From the NCBI GenBank assembly GCA_021204545.1, contig JAJPZF010000026.1, forward strand, positions 1 through 6,941: DNA of 6,941 nucleotides, read 5' to 3'. The DNA comes from Prevotellaceae bacterium (GTDB lineage Bacteria > Bacteroidota > Bacteroidia > Bacteroidales > Bacteroidaceae). Of the stretch, positions 1-6,369 are shown one piece after another. The position numbers were made by a program, and so were the translations under genes. The notes beneath the pieces are model-generated. The model was not told where the DNA came from. It saw only the letters and a list, made by a program, of their open reading frames with translations, and searched no databases. Position 1 is the stretch's first letter, and the number at the start of each line of letters is the position of its first letter.

Positions 1-65
1 GCGGCTTCTTCGGCAAGCAGTTCAACCTCTCCGACTTCATCAGAAAGATTAAGAAAGGCAAATAG
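1..65 (+). CDS. C-terminal end of an unidentified phage protein (partial)
   Basis: An open frame enters from the left edge (codons starting at base 3) and ends at TAG 63-65. It reads GFFGKQFNLSDFIRKIKKGK before the stop. The codons (TTC, GGC, AAG, CAG, AAC, CTC, TCC, GAC, ATC) match the GC-rich choice of the genes that follow, and the next start codon lies only three bases after the stop. I therefore read it as the end of a real gene in the same operon. The tail is strongly basic. Nothing in 20 residues identifies the product; a virion or packaging gene is plausible only from position next to the portal gene. Confidence 0.6.
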   Translation, partial: GFFGKQFNLSDFIRKIKKGK

Positions 66-68
66 AAT

Positions 69-620
69 ATGGACTGCACCACAAGCACAGGCACAAGCTC
101 CTCGGAGAACGTCGAGGTGAGGCTCGTCTTCCTCCAGCGGGAGCTGCTCTACGACATACGCCAGTGGGCGTTCATCGAGGGCGACCTCATGGACGACAAT
201 GGCGAGGCGACCCACCTGCACCAGAAGCACGAGACGCAGGACGTGGGGGAGGATGGCAACGTTGAGCTTGTGGCGCGCTCGCTCATAAGGAGCTTCGCCG
301 AGTGCCTCAACATGCTCTTCCCTATGGCGAGGGAGGCAGTGGAGGACGACGACGAGAGGGACAACCGCCTGAGACAGCGTGAGCAGTACGTGATGAGGCT
401 CAGCGTCCCCGCCTGCTACTCCCGCTCGCAGACGGAGCTTCTGGAGCGTCTCATCCACGACTACATGGTCTTCAAGGCCCTGTGGCAGCTCACAAGCCTC
501 ACCGACCCGCAGAACGCCGCCCAGTGGATGGCGAAGTGGGAGGACGCGGAGGACCGCATAAAGGACGCGAAGGACGCCAACTACAGCGCCCTGAAACGCC
601 CCTTCTATCCCCAATGGTAA
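69..620 (+). CDS. Small acidic helical protein upstream of the portal; possible connector/adaptor-type virion protein
   Basis: A 183-residue cytoplasmic-type protein with no signal peptide or membrane segment. Residues 1-15 are Ser/Thr-rich and probably flexible. Residues 16-41 (VEVRLVFLQRELLYDIRQWA) look like a long helix. A polar loop with a DVGEDGN turn (58-64) follows, then a helix (65-90), an acidic stretch (EDDDERD, 92-98) and helices at about 120-143 and 147-172. The C-terminus ends in RPFYPQW. Mostly helical layout, size and position just before the portal suit a small connector, adaptor or head-completion protein, but I see no signature that proves this. From memory, similar short proteins accompany portal genes in Bacteroidales phages. 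The start at 69 lies three bases after the preceding stop, with AAAGG at 54-58 as a possible ribosome site. The stop overlaps an alternative portal start, ATGGTAA at 614-620. Confidence 0.8.
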   Translation: MDCTTSTGTSSSENVEVRLVFLQRELLYDIRQWAFIEGDLMDDNGEATHLHQKHETQDVGEDGNVELVARSLIRSFAECLNMLFPMAREAVEDDDERDNRLRQREQYVMRLSVPACYSRSQTELLERLIHDYMVFKALWQLTSLTDPQNAAQWMAKWEDAEDRIKDAKDANYSALKRPFYPQW

Positions 621-631
621 GACACACCCTT

Positions 632-636
632 AAGGA
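632..636 (+). promoter_or_regulatory. AAGGA element beside the portal start
   Basis: AAGGA sits one base before ATG 638. This is much closer than a usual Shine-Dalgarno spacing, but the next gene has the identical arrangement (AAGGA, one pyrimidine, ATGGCAA). The shared context is the main reason for preferring 638 over the in-frame ATG at 614, which overlaps the previous stop and has no purine-rich element. Confidence 0.4.
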
Positions 637-637
637 T

Positions 638-2596
638 ATGGCAAAGAGAGACAGACTGATACCGCTGAGCAGGATAAAGCCCACGAAGGTCAACACCGAC
701 GAGTGGGAGGGATACGGCAAAAGCCCCCGGGAGCGCGGGCTGCAGGTGCTTCTGGAGGCGGAGAAGTACTGGATGGCCATGACCAAGTTCCGCCGGGAGA
801 GGGAGAGAAACAAGCGATACCTCTTCGGCGACCAGTGGGGCGACCTCGTCAAGACCGAGTGCGGATGGATGAGGGAGGCGGAGATGCTGAGGCGGGAGGG
901 CAACACCCCCCTGAAGCAGAACATGATACGCCGGCTCGTGCGCAACGTCGTTGGCTTCTTCCGCAACCAGGACAACGAGCCCGTCTTCACCGCGAGGGCG
1001 AGGGAGGAGCAAAGGTACGGGGAGATCCTCACCATCCTGCACCAGAAGAACATGCAGCGCGGCGACATGGACGAGCTCAGGGCAAGGGGACTGGAGGAGT
1101 ATCTCGTCTCGGGCCTGGTGTGCGAGAAGAAGCGATACGCCTGGCTCAACGACGAGCTGGACTGCGTGACGGAGCTCGTGTCGCCCTCCCTGCTCATCCT
1201 CGACTGCAACATGCAGGACCCGAGGGGAAGCGACTGCCAGTTCATCGGCATGATACACGACGTGGACTTCGGCACTCTCTGCCAGGAGTTCGCCCACAGC
1301 GGCAGGGACTTGGACGACCTCAAGAAGACGTACCAGTGCGCGCGCGACCGCTACGTCTTCTCGACACGCTTCACGGAGTTCGGCTACTCGCAGCTGCGCG
1401 ACTGGGACTTCTTCATCACCGACGACCCCTCACGCTGCCGCGTCATCGAGGTGTGGCGCAGGGAGAGCCGCCCCCGCTACCGCTGCCACGACTGGAACAC
1501 GGGCGAGGTGTTCAAGATAGAGACAGGGGACAAGGAGGAGCTTGTGGACAAGGAGAACATGGAGCGCATCAAGGAGGGGCTCTCCCTCGGGATGCCGCAG
1601 GAGGAGATACCCCTCATCGACTGCGAGTGGTTCGTGGACTCGCTCTGGTACTACTACTTCCTCTCCCCCCTCGGGGACATCCTCGACGAGGGGGAGACAC
1701 CCTACGAGCACAAGAGCCACCCCTTCGTCTTCAAGGCATACCCCTTCATGGACGGCGAGATACACTCCTTCGTCTCCGACGTGATAGACCAGCAGCGGAT
1801 GATAAACCGCCTCGTCACGATGTACGACATGGCGATACGCAGCTCCGCCAAGGGACTGATGATGATACCGAAGGAGGCCGTGCCCGACAACATGTCATAC
1901 CAACAGTTCGCCGAGATGGCGACCTCCTTCAGGGGTATGGTGTTCTACAAGTCGAAGAACCTCCAGCACCTGCCGCAGGTCATAACGTCGAACTCCACGA
2001 ACATAGGCCTGACGGAGCTGCTACAGCTCCAGATGAAGATGATGGAGGACATCTCGGGCGTCCACGGGGCGCTTCAGGGCAAGACCCCCGTGAGCGGCAC
2101 GAGCGGCACACTCTACGCCCAGCAGACGGAGAACGCCACCACGAGCCTCGTGGACGTGGTGATGAGCTTCGACAGCTTCATACGGCAGGCCGCCCGCAAG
2201 GAGATAATGAACCTCCTGCAGTTCTACGACTCCCGCCGCATAACATACATAACGGGCAAGGAGATGCCCGACATCGACACGCCAGACCGCATCTTCAACG
2301 TGGAGTACGACATCAGCGTGCACGAGGAGAAGCGCACCGCAGTCTTCCGCGAGAAGGTGAACGAGCAGCTCATGCAGATATGGCAGACCGGGCAGATAAG
2401 CCTCGAGCAGATGCTCGAGACAGGCTCGTTCGACTTCGCCGACGACCTCTTGCAGAGCATCGAGGCCGACCGCCAGGAGCAGGCGGAGCAGCAGGCAAAG
2501 CAACAACAGCAGATGCAGGAGCAAGGGCAGGGGCAGCAACAGCAGCAACAAACGCAACAGTCGCCCCCAATCCAGTATCCAAGTCCACAGCAATAA
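638..2596 (+). CDS. Phage portal protein (P22/podovirus-like)
   Basis: A 652-residue protein when started at 638. In this family twelve copies form the ring at one capsid vertex through which DNA is packaged and ejected, and to which the tail attaches. Landmarks: FGDQW at 63-67, then NMIRRLVRNVVGFFRNQ at about 95-111, the N-terminal pattern of portals where a short Trp motif precedes an Asn-led helix and an 'EPVFTAR' wing strand. HPFVFKAYPFMDGEIHSFV at 361-379 followed by DVIDQQRMINRL (381-392) fits the stem region. GVHGALQGKTPVSGTSG at 474-490 leads to a long helix (495-530), the crown-side helical part. The last 42 residues (611-652) contain 22 Gln and form a low-complexity tail ending in Pro/Ser/Gln. 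An in-frame ATG at 614 would give 660 residues with a seven-base overlap. A start at 482 is rejected because it lies inside the upstream gene and adds Arg/Pro-rich residues out of character with the rest. Confidence 0.88.
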   Translation: MAKRDRLIPLSRIKPTKVNTDEWEGYGKSPRERGLQVLLEAEKYWMAMTKFRRERERNKRYLFGDQWGDLVKTECGWMREAEMLRREGNTPLKQNMIRRLVRNVVGFFRNQDNEPVFTARAREEQRYGEILTILHQKNMQRGDMDELRARGLEEYLVSGLVCEKKRYAWLNDELDCVTELVSPSLLILDCNMQDPRGSDCQFIGMIHDVDFGTLCQEFAHSGRDLDDLKKTYQCARDRYVFSTRFTEFGYSQLRDWDFFITDDPSRCRVIEVWRRESRPRYRCHDWNTGEVFKIETGDKEELVDKENMERIKEGLSLGMPQEEIPLIDCEWFVDSLWYYYFLSPLGDILDEGETPYEHKSHPFVFKAYPFMDGEIHSFVSDVIDQQRMINRLVTMYDMAIRSSAKGLMMIPKEAVPDNMSYQQFAEMATSFRGMVFYKSKNLQHLPQVITSNSTNIGLTELLQLQMKMMEDISGVHGALQGKTPVSGTSGTLYAQQTENATTSLVDVVMSFDSFIRQAARKEIMNLLQFYDSRRITYITGKEMPDIDTPDRIFNVEYDISVHEEKRTAVFREKVNEQLMQIWQTGQISLEQMLETGSFDFADDLLQSIEADRQEQAEQQAKQQQQMQEQGQGQQQQQQTQQSPPIQYPSPQQ

Positions 2597-2602
2597 ACCC
2601 AC

Positions 2603-2607
2603 AAGGA
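2603..2607 (+). promoter_or_regulatory. AAGGA element beside the start of the 1058-residue gene
   Basis: AAGGA is followed by one base (C) and ATG 2609. The block AAGGAYATGGCAA is repeated from the portal start. With only 12 bases between genes, translation is likely coupled to the portal gene. The short spacing argues against classic Shine-Dalgarno pairing at this ATG. Confidence 0.4.
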
Positions 2608-2608
2608 C

Positions 2609-5600
2609 ATGGCAATACAGCAATCATCCGTAAGCTACTCGGGGCTGACGACACTGCCCGACGACGCGCAGTGCCAGGACGGGGCGCTGGCGTTCGCCAC
2701 GAACGCGGTGTGGGAGGACGGCGCTCTTAAGACGTATCCCCCCGCCGCCGCCAAGGGGCTCGTGGTGGCCGGCGGCGACAAGGTGTACCTGCACTCGACG
2801 GCATCCTACACGCACTATATCATAGCAAGGCAGAGCGGCGGCAGCGTCCTGCTCTTCTGGGTCGACAAGGACACCTGCGAGAAGGGGACTGTCCACTGGA
2901 CGGGAGGGAAGATTGCCACCGACGAGGATGGTGCGGAGTACTGGAAGATAGACGAAAACGACACCAATAATGCCGTGACGTGGATAGGCTCATACAGCGG
3001 CACGCTCGTGGACTTGGCGATGGTCGGCAACACGGTGGTGATGTCGACCTCCGCCTCCATCCTATACTTCATCTGGTCTAATGATAAATCGACATATAAA
3101 TATATGGGGGACGGCGTGCCTTCCGTGGATATTTTGTGGGGGTTGTCTCTGAATATGTACTACGAGGATAATTCAAATATCAGCGACATCTCCGTCAACA
3201 GCAGTGAGACTACTACCTCCAACGCCTCTGATGACGACTATACGACTATAGCGACTGAAGAAATACAGTGGTCGACTTCAGCCCCAAGGTGGGAAAACGC
3301 CTGGGGCGGCATCAGCATTGAGAAGGGCGCATACGCATATAAGTTCAAGTATCCAAGAACAGCACTTGTTAACATTGATACTGTCACCATCTATGGTATT
3401 CCCGAGGACGGGGGTGATGAGGAACAGATCTGCTCGAAGTCTACAGGAGTGTATCATGATGCTGTCTACTCTTTTGCCGCGACAAAGAACTATTCCTCCC
3501 TTACTGTTGTTCTGACCCCGACACCCAATGCTGGAATTACTTATGTAGGTACAACTATCATCCTTATGAAATCCAATAAGGAAGTATTCTCTATTTCGGT
3601 GTGCCAGTTAAATGACTCCCTTGACAACTTCACGGCGCTTATGGGGTATATCAACAAATTTGTCTATCAAAAAGGGAAGAAGAAGGATAGGTTTATATAC
3701 CCTTTCTTCCTGAGATACGCCTTAAAGCTATATGACGGAACATACGCATATCCCAGCGTCCCGCTGTTGCTTGTGCCGAACAGCGGGTATGCCCCGGTCA
3801 TCCGTTACTATAAACTGACTGGGAACTCGAACTATAATCTTGACTTGGGAGCGTTTGCGGCAGACTTGGTTTATAGTGTAAAATCCTCGATTGATGACAT
3901 CTGGGCTGATGTGATACTTGGCGTAGACGTGTTCGTCTCCACAGAGATCTACCCTTACGACCAGGGATGGGGGTATGAGGAGGGAAAGCAATGGGCAACT
4001 TACAGGGCAGAGGAGGACAGCAAGGACGCCGGGGTCGGATTCGTTAATTCCACCAGTTATAGCACTGAAAATGTCGTGGTCTCAGACTTACTGACATTGG
4101 TGGACACCTATTTGTTCGACAAAGGGAATGCTACTATGTATTACCCTCTGATCGCTCAGAAAGACGATGACGAACTCGAAAGTGATTATACGAGTGTCGC
4201 AAGCTTTTACAAGATAAAGAGCATTAAGTTTGATGAGCTGAAAGACGTCTACGAACAAAGCACTTATGTCAATCTGGATCTGGAAAAAGGCACGCTCGAC
4301 TCTCTTGAGACAAGGGAGGCTTACTCGGAGGAGACGGTAGAGTACTCATCGTTCCGCAATGCCAATCTGTTCTCGTACAACAACCGCCTGCACTTGTTCG
4401 GGGGAACAGCGTCTTTGCCCGCGGTCACCCCGATCAGCTCACAAAACGGTCTCATAGAACTATACCCCTGCAAAAAATACTGGGTAAAGATCCGCACCAC
4501 GGACGGAGACAAAGCTGTCCTCTGTGAAGGAAATGGCACTAATTACAACTTGCCCTGGTTCTTCTACCCTGACAACCGGGCCTATGAGCTGGTGGTGATG
4601 GTTGGCAATGACAATGAGTGCTATTCTTACAATCTGACTGGGCATGACTTCCTCAACGGGGTGTATCTTTTCAATGGTTTTGACTGCCTGACGAACGATG
4701 AGGTTGAATTGAATCCGGATAACAAGACAGATGTGCCAACCGTCGATGACACGGTTAATCTATACAACAAGATATACGTCTCGGAGGCCTCGAACCCGTT
4801 CGTCTTCAAGAACGCGATGGTCTGCACGGCGGGGGCGGGGCAGGTGCTTGCCCTCTCGTGTGCCGCCCGCGCCCTCTCGCAGGGGCAGTTCGGGCAGTTC
4901 CCGCTCTACGCCTTCACCGACGAGGGGATATGGGCGATAACGGTGGCCGACGACGGCACGTACTCCACCTCGCAGCCCTTCGCCCGCGACGTGGCGAGGA
5001 ACGTGTCCGCCGTGACGCAGCTCGACAGCGAGGTGCTGTTCATGTCGGACAGGGGCGTGATGGTCATCACGGGCTCGAGCGTCAGCTGCCTCTCCGACAG
5101 CATAGACGGCGACTTCGGGCAGCTCAACCCCCTCGACCTGCCCCGCTTCGGCGAGTTCTGCGGCCGCTTCCTCTCCATCGGGGAGGACGAGCTGGAGAGG
5201 CGCGTGAACGCATGGGCGGGGCAGCCGTTCCTCGACTTCATAGCGGAGTGCGGGGTGAAGCAGGACTACGTCCACCAGCGGCTCGTCATGTACAGCCCCT
5301 CGGCGGGCGTGGCGTACGTCTACAGCTACAAGTCGCGGCAGTGGGGCATGATGCTCACCGACCTTCAGGACGGCGTGAACTCCTACCCCAACGCCCTCGC
5401 CCTCCAGACGGCGGACGACGGGTGCGCGCTGGTGGACCTCTCGGAGTACGACAAGGACGCGGACCCCACGCCGATGGTGTTCGTGACGCGCCCCGTGAAG
5501 CTGGGCGGCCCCGACATCATGAAGACACTCGTGAGCCTCGTCCAGCGTGGCTACATGAGGCAGGACCTTCAGGAGAACCACACGCTGGGGATGGTGCTGT

Positions 5601-5785
5601 ACGGCTCCCTGGACTGCTTCCACTGGGAGATAGTGGCGTCGACGAGGACGCACAGGATAGACAACATAGAGGGCACGCCCTACAAGTACTTCCGCCTCGC
5701 CGTGGCGGTGAGGCTGGGCTTCAGGGAGAACGTGCGCGGCTTCGACGCGCTCTACGACCTGAGGGGGACGGGCAAGCTGAGATAG
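2609..5785 (+). CDS. Large virion protein, probable tail nozzle / DNA-stabilisation-like protein
   Basis: A 1058-residue protein with no signal peptide or membrane helix, rich in beta-type sequence. The N-terminus has SGLTTLPDDAQCQDG (11-25) followed by short repeated beta segments. A Ser/Thr/Asn/Asp-rich stretch (about 183-218) looks like a linker. FIYPFFLRYALKLYDG lies at 362-377. SNPFVFKNA at about 730 leads into SQGQFGQFPLYAFTDEGIWA (757-776) and then RDVARNVSAVTQLDSEVLF and SDRGVMVITGSSVSCLSD. From memory, this block recurs in large structural proteins of Bacteroidales phages. The pattern 'PLYAFTDEGIWAI' resembles a propeller blade of nozzle or stabilisation proteins such as T7 gp12 and P22 gp10, so I infer a tail role; an appendage protein is the alternative. 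It is longer than either (about 794 and 472 residues). The gene follows the portal by 12 bases. Its middle third to half (about 3075-4770) is markedly AT-richer than its ends. Confidence 0.72.
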   Translation: MAIQQSSVSYSGLTTLPDDAQCQDGALAFATNAVWEDGALKTYPPAAAKGLVVAGGDKVYLHSTASYTHYIIARQSGGSVLLFWVDKDTCEKGTVHWTGGKIATDEDGAEYWKIDENDTNNAVTWIGSYSGTLVDLAMVGNTVVMSTSASILYFIWSNDKSTYKYMGDGVPSVDILWGLSLNMYYEDNSNISDISVNSSETTTSNASDDDYTTIATEEIQWSTSAPRWENAWGGISIEKGAYAYKFKYPRTALVNIDTVTIYGIPEDGGDEEQICSKSTGVYHDAVYSFAATKNYSSLTVVLTPTPNAGITYVGTTIILMKSNKEVFSISVCQLNDSLDNFTALMGYINKFVYQKGKKKDRFIYPFFLRYALKLYDGTYAYPSVPLLLVPNSGYAPVIRYYKLTGNSNYNLDLGAFAADLVYSVKSSIDDIWADVILGVDVFVSTEIYPYDQGWGYEEGKQWATYRAEEDSKDAGVGFVNSTSYSTENVVVSDLLTLVDTYLFDKGNATMYYPLIAQKDDDELESDYTSVASFYKIKSIKFDELKDVYEQSTYVNLDLEKGTLDSLETREAYSEETVEYSSFRNANLFSYNNRLHLFGGTASLPAVTPISSQNGLIELYPCKKYWVKIRTTDGDKAVLCEGNGTNYNLPWFFYPDNRAYELVVMVGNDNECYSYNLTGHDFLNGVYLFNGFDCLTNDEVELNPDNKTDVPTVDDTVNLYNKIYVSEASNPFVFKNAMVCTAGAGQVLALSCAARALSQGQFGQFPLYAFTDEGIWAITVADDGTYSTSQPFARDVARNVSAVTQLDSEVLFMSDRGVMVITGSSVSCLSDSIDGDFGQLNPLDLPRFGEFCGRFLSIGEDELERRVNAWAGQPFLDFIAECGVKQDYVHQRLVMYSPSAGVAYVYSYKSRQWGMMLTDLQDGVNSYPNALALQTADDGCALVDLSEYDKDADPTPMVFVTRPVKLGGPDIMKTLVSLVQRGYMRQDLQENHTLGMVLYGSLDCFHWEIVASTRTHRIDNIEGTPYKYFRLAVAVRLGFRENVRGFDALYDLRGTGKLR
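3075..4770 (+). other. AT-rich, compositionally distinct central segment of the 1058-residue gene
   Basis: Hand counts of single 60-base lines show the contrast: 42 of 60 G/C at 2701-2760, 19 of 60 at 3541-3600, 21 of 60 at 4201-4260 and 40 of 60 at 5101-5160. Inside the segment, codons such as TAT, GTT, ACT, TTT, AAT and GAA are common, while outside it TAC, GTC/GTG, ACG, TTC and GAG dominate. The frame is unbroken and the family motif FIYPFFLRYALKLYDG lies inside, so this is not an inserted foreign gene. It covers about residues 156-720. Edges are approximate (within about 30 bases on the left, less sharp on the right). There are GC-richer patches inside, for example around 3960-4040. Confidence 0.75.
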
Positions 5786-5814
5786 TGGTTATTTCCATTT
5801 TGGAAACAACCACT
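5784..5814 (+). terminator. Strong stem-loop at the stop codon of the structural operon
   Basis: AGTGGTTATTTCCA (5784-5797) pairs with TGGAAACAACCACT (5801-5814): 14-base arms with one mismatch (A/C) and a TTT loop. It begins within the TAG stop of the 1058-residue gene, so it caps the 3' end of the plus-strand operon. No T-run follows, so it is not a classic intrinsic terminator; an mRNA-stabilising 3' hairpin, a terminator helped by other factors, or a DNA palindrome site are all possible. Confidence 0.5.
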
Positions 5815-5820
5815 GAGCCA

Positions 5821-5835
5821 TTTCCGTTTCGGAAA
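5821..5835. repeat. Palindrome TTTCCG-TTT-CGGAAA
   Basis: A perfect 6-bp inverted repeat with a TTT spacer. It copies the core of the preceding hairpin (TTTCCA-TTT-TGGAAA at 5792-5806) with one compensating base-pair change, with the two centres 29 bp apart. The preserved pairing despite the A/T to G/C change suggests that symmetry matters, either as RNA structure or as a protein site. Confidence 0.5.
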
Positions 5836-5867
5836 GAGTTGCCCCGAGCGGGTTGCGGGTAAGTCGC

Positions 5868-5909
5868 GGGGTTTCCGACAAATATAAGGGGGTTTCCGAC
5901 AAATATAAG
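5868..5909. repeat. Perfect 21-bp tandem direct repeat, two copies
   Basis: Two adjoining identical 21-bp units (5868-5888 and 5889-5909), each GGG followed by GTTTCCGACAAATATAAG, with three more G after the second. Each unit has one TTTCCG, the same hexamer as the neighbouring palindromes. On the minus strand each contains TATATTTG, which fits the Bacteroidota -7 promoter element TAnnTTTG. I saw no good TTTG partner at the usual distance: the TTTG in the upstream copy leaves only 13 bp to the next TATATTTG. A promoter is therefore unproven. Confidence 0.7.
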
Positions 5910-5921
5910 GGGCCGCCCTGC

Positions 5922-5945
5922 CATTTTCGTGAGGCCACGAAAATG
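5922..5945. repeat. Perfect 10-bp inverted repeat with AGGC loop
   Basis: CATTTTCGTG (5922-5931) and CACGAAAATG (5936-5945) are exact reverse complements separated by AGGC. Read on the minus strand it comes directly downstream of the likely terminator at 5945-5990, so it could be a second, back-up hairpin of the minus-strand transcript. Read on the plus strand it has GATGAAAGAA after it, not a T-run. Confidence 0.5.
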
Positions 5946-5990
5946 ATGAAAGAAGGGGCCCCGCTCGGGCTTTCGTCCTTGCGGGGCCCT
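5945..5990 (-). terminator. Probable intrinsic terminator of the minus-strand genes
   Basis: GGGCCCCGC (5956-5964) pairs perfectly with GCGGGGCCC (5981-5989), extendable by a G-T wobble, around a 16-base loop. On the minus strand the stem is followed by TTCTTTCATC, a T-rich tract at 5954-5945. GC-rich stem plus T-rich tail fits Rho-independent termination of the transcript that comes from the genes ending at 6082. On the plus strand no T-tract follows, so the polarity is clear, although the T-tract is interrupted. Confidence 0.6.
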
Positions 5991-6081
5991 GGGGAGGCTC
6001 GGTGATACTTTGTAAGGCTGGGGCTGTTATTGCCTCTCAAAAAGATACTAAATCTGAAAGCAAATCACAACCATGCTGTCA

Positions 6082-6366
6082 TCACCAAAGCAGTATCTCA
6101 AACATAACGGTAGGACTGACGTCCACCCTGATGGCGTCCTTCTCCACAAGCTCCCGCATCTGCCCGAGGGTGAGCGGCAGCCACTGCCCGTCAAGGCTGA
6201 GGTCAATCCCCTCGCCTTGCGGCAGAGCCCTAATCAAGCCCTCAAGCTTGGTCGGTGGCACAGAGCCGAACGTCTGCCCGCGGCTGACGCGGGAGAAGAC
6301 GAGGTACGTGGCCTTCCGCTGGTGTAGCTTACTGAGAATGTAGTCCTTGTCTTCCTGTGTCATCAT
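6082..6366 (-). CDS. Small protein of unknown function
   Basis: A 94-residue protein I do not recognise. It is soluble by sequence, with no signal peptide or membrane helix. A charged helix (about 4-17, EDKDYILSKLHQRK) leads to a beta strand (YLVFSRV, 21-27), then a Gly/Pro-containing turn, a helix (LEGLIRAL, 41-48), a short strand around 54-58 and another helix (LGQMRELVEKDA, 67-78). It ends with an IRVDVSPTVMFEILLW strand. The repeated strand-helix order suggests a small alpha/beta fold. The start is ATG 6366, with a second ATG next to it at 6363. AGGAG at 6377-6373 is six bases before the first ATG, a good ribosome site that overlaps the end of the upstream gene. Only three bases separate the two genes, so they are almost certainly co-transcribed. 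Confidence 0.75.
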   Translation of the reverse strand: MMTQEDKDYILSKLHQRKATYLVFSRVSRGQTFGSVPPTKLEGLIRALPQGEGIDLSLDGQWLPLTLGQMRELVEKDAIRVDVSPTVMFEILLW

Positions 6367-6369
6367 AGC

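Noticed and set aside
482..637. A longer portal reading starting at 482
   Set aside because: The extra residues lie entirely or mostly in the coding region of the 183-residue gene, are Arg/Pro/Gly-rich and unlike the portal family, and have no suitable start context. ATG 638 (or 614) is better.
703..2730. A 675-residue open frame covering most of the portal gene in another plus-strand frame
   Set aside because: Its translation is dominated by Arg, Gly, Pro and Ala with no family motif. GC-rich third positions of the portal gene keep stop codons rare in the shifted frame, so this is a shadow.
4760..5653. A 297-residue minus-strand open frame opposite the large tail-type gene
   Set aside because: It is a His/Arg/Val/Glu-rich antisense reading of GC-rich codons, has no recognisable domain, and overlaps the best-supported motif block of the plus-strand gene.
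4858..5862. A 334-residue plus-strand frame over the end of the 1058-residue gene
   Set aside because: Arg/Pro/Gly-rich shadow of a real gene; the true frame contains the conserved SQGQFGQFPLYAF block.
5721..6040. Short minus-strand frames reading repeats such as PLIFVGNPLIFVGNP and PLYLSETPLYLSETP
   Set aside because: The peptide repeats simply mirror the 21-bp DNA tandem repeat, which is a multiple of three and so open in several frames. No ribosome site or family resemblance supports translation.
5991..6081. Search for a tRNA, small RNA or promoter in the AT-richer stretch after the terminator
   Set aside because: No cloverleaf or T-loop motif was seen. A plus-strand TACTTTG and a minus-strand TATCTTTTTG only partly match the Bacteroidota -7 element and lack a clear upstream partner.
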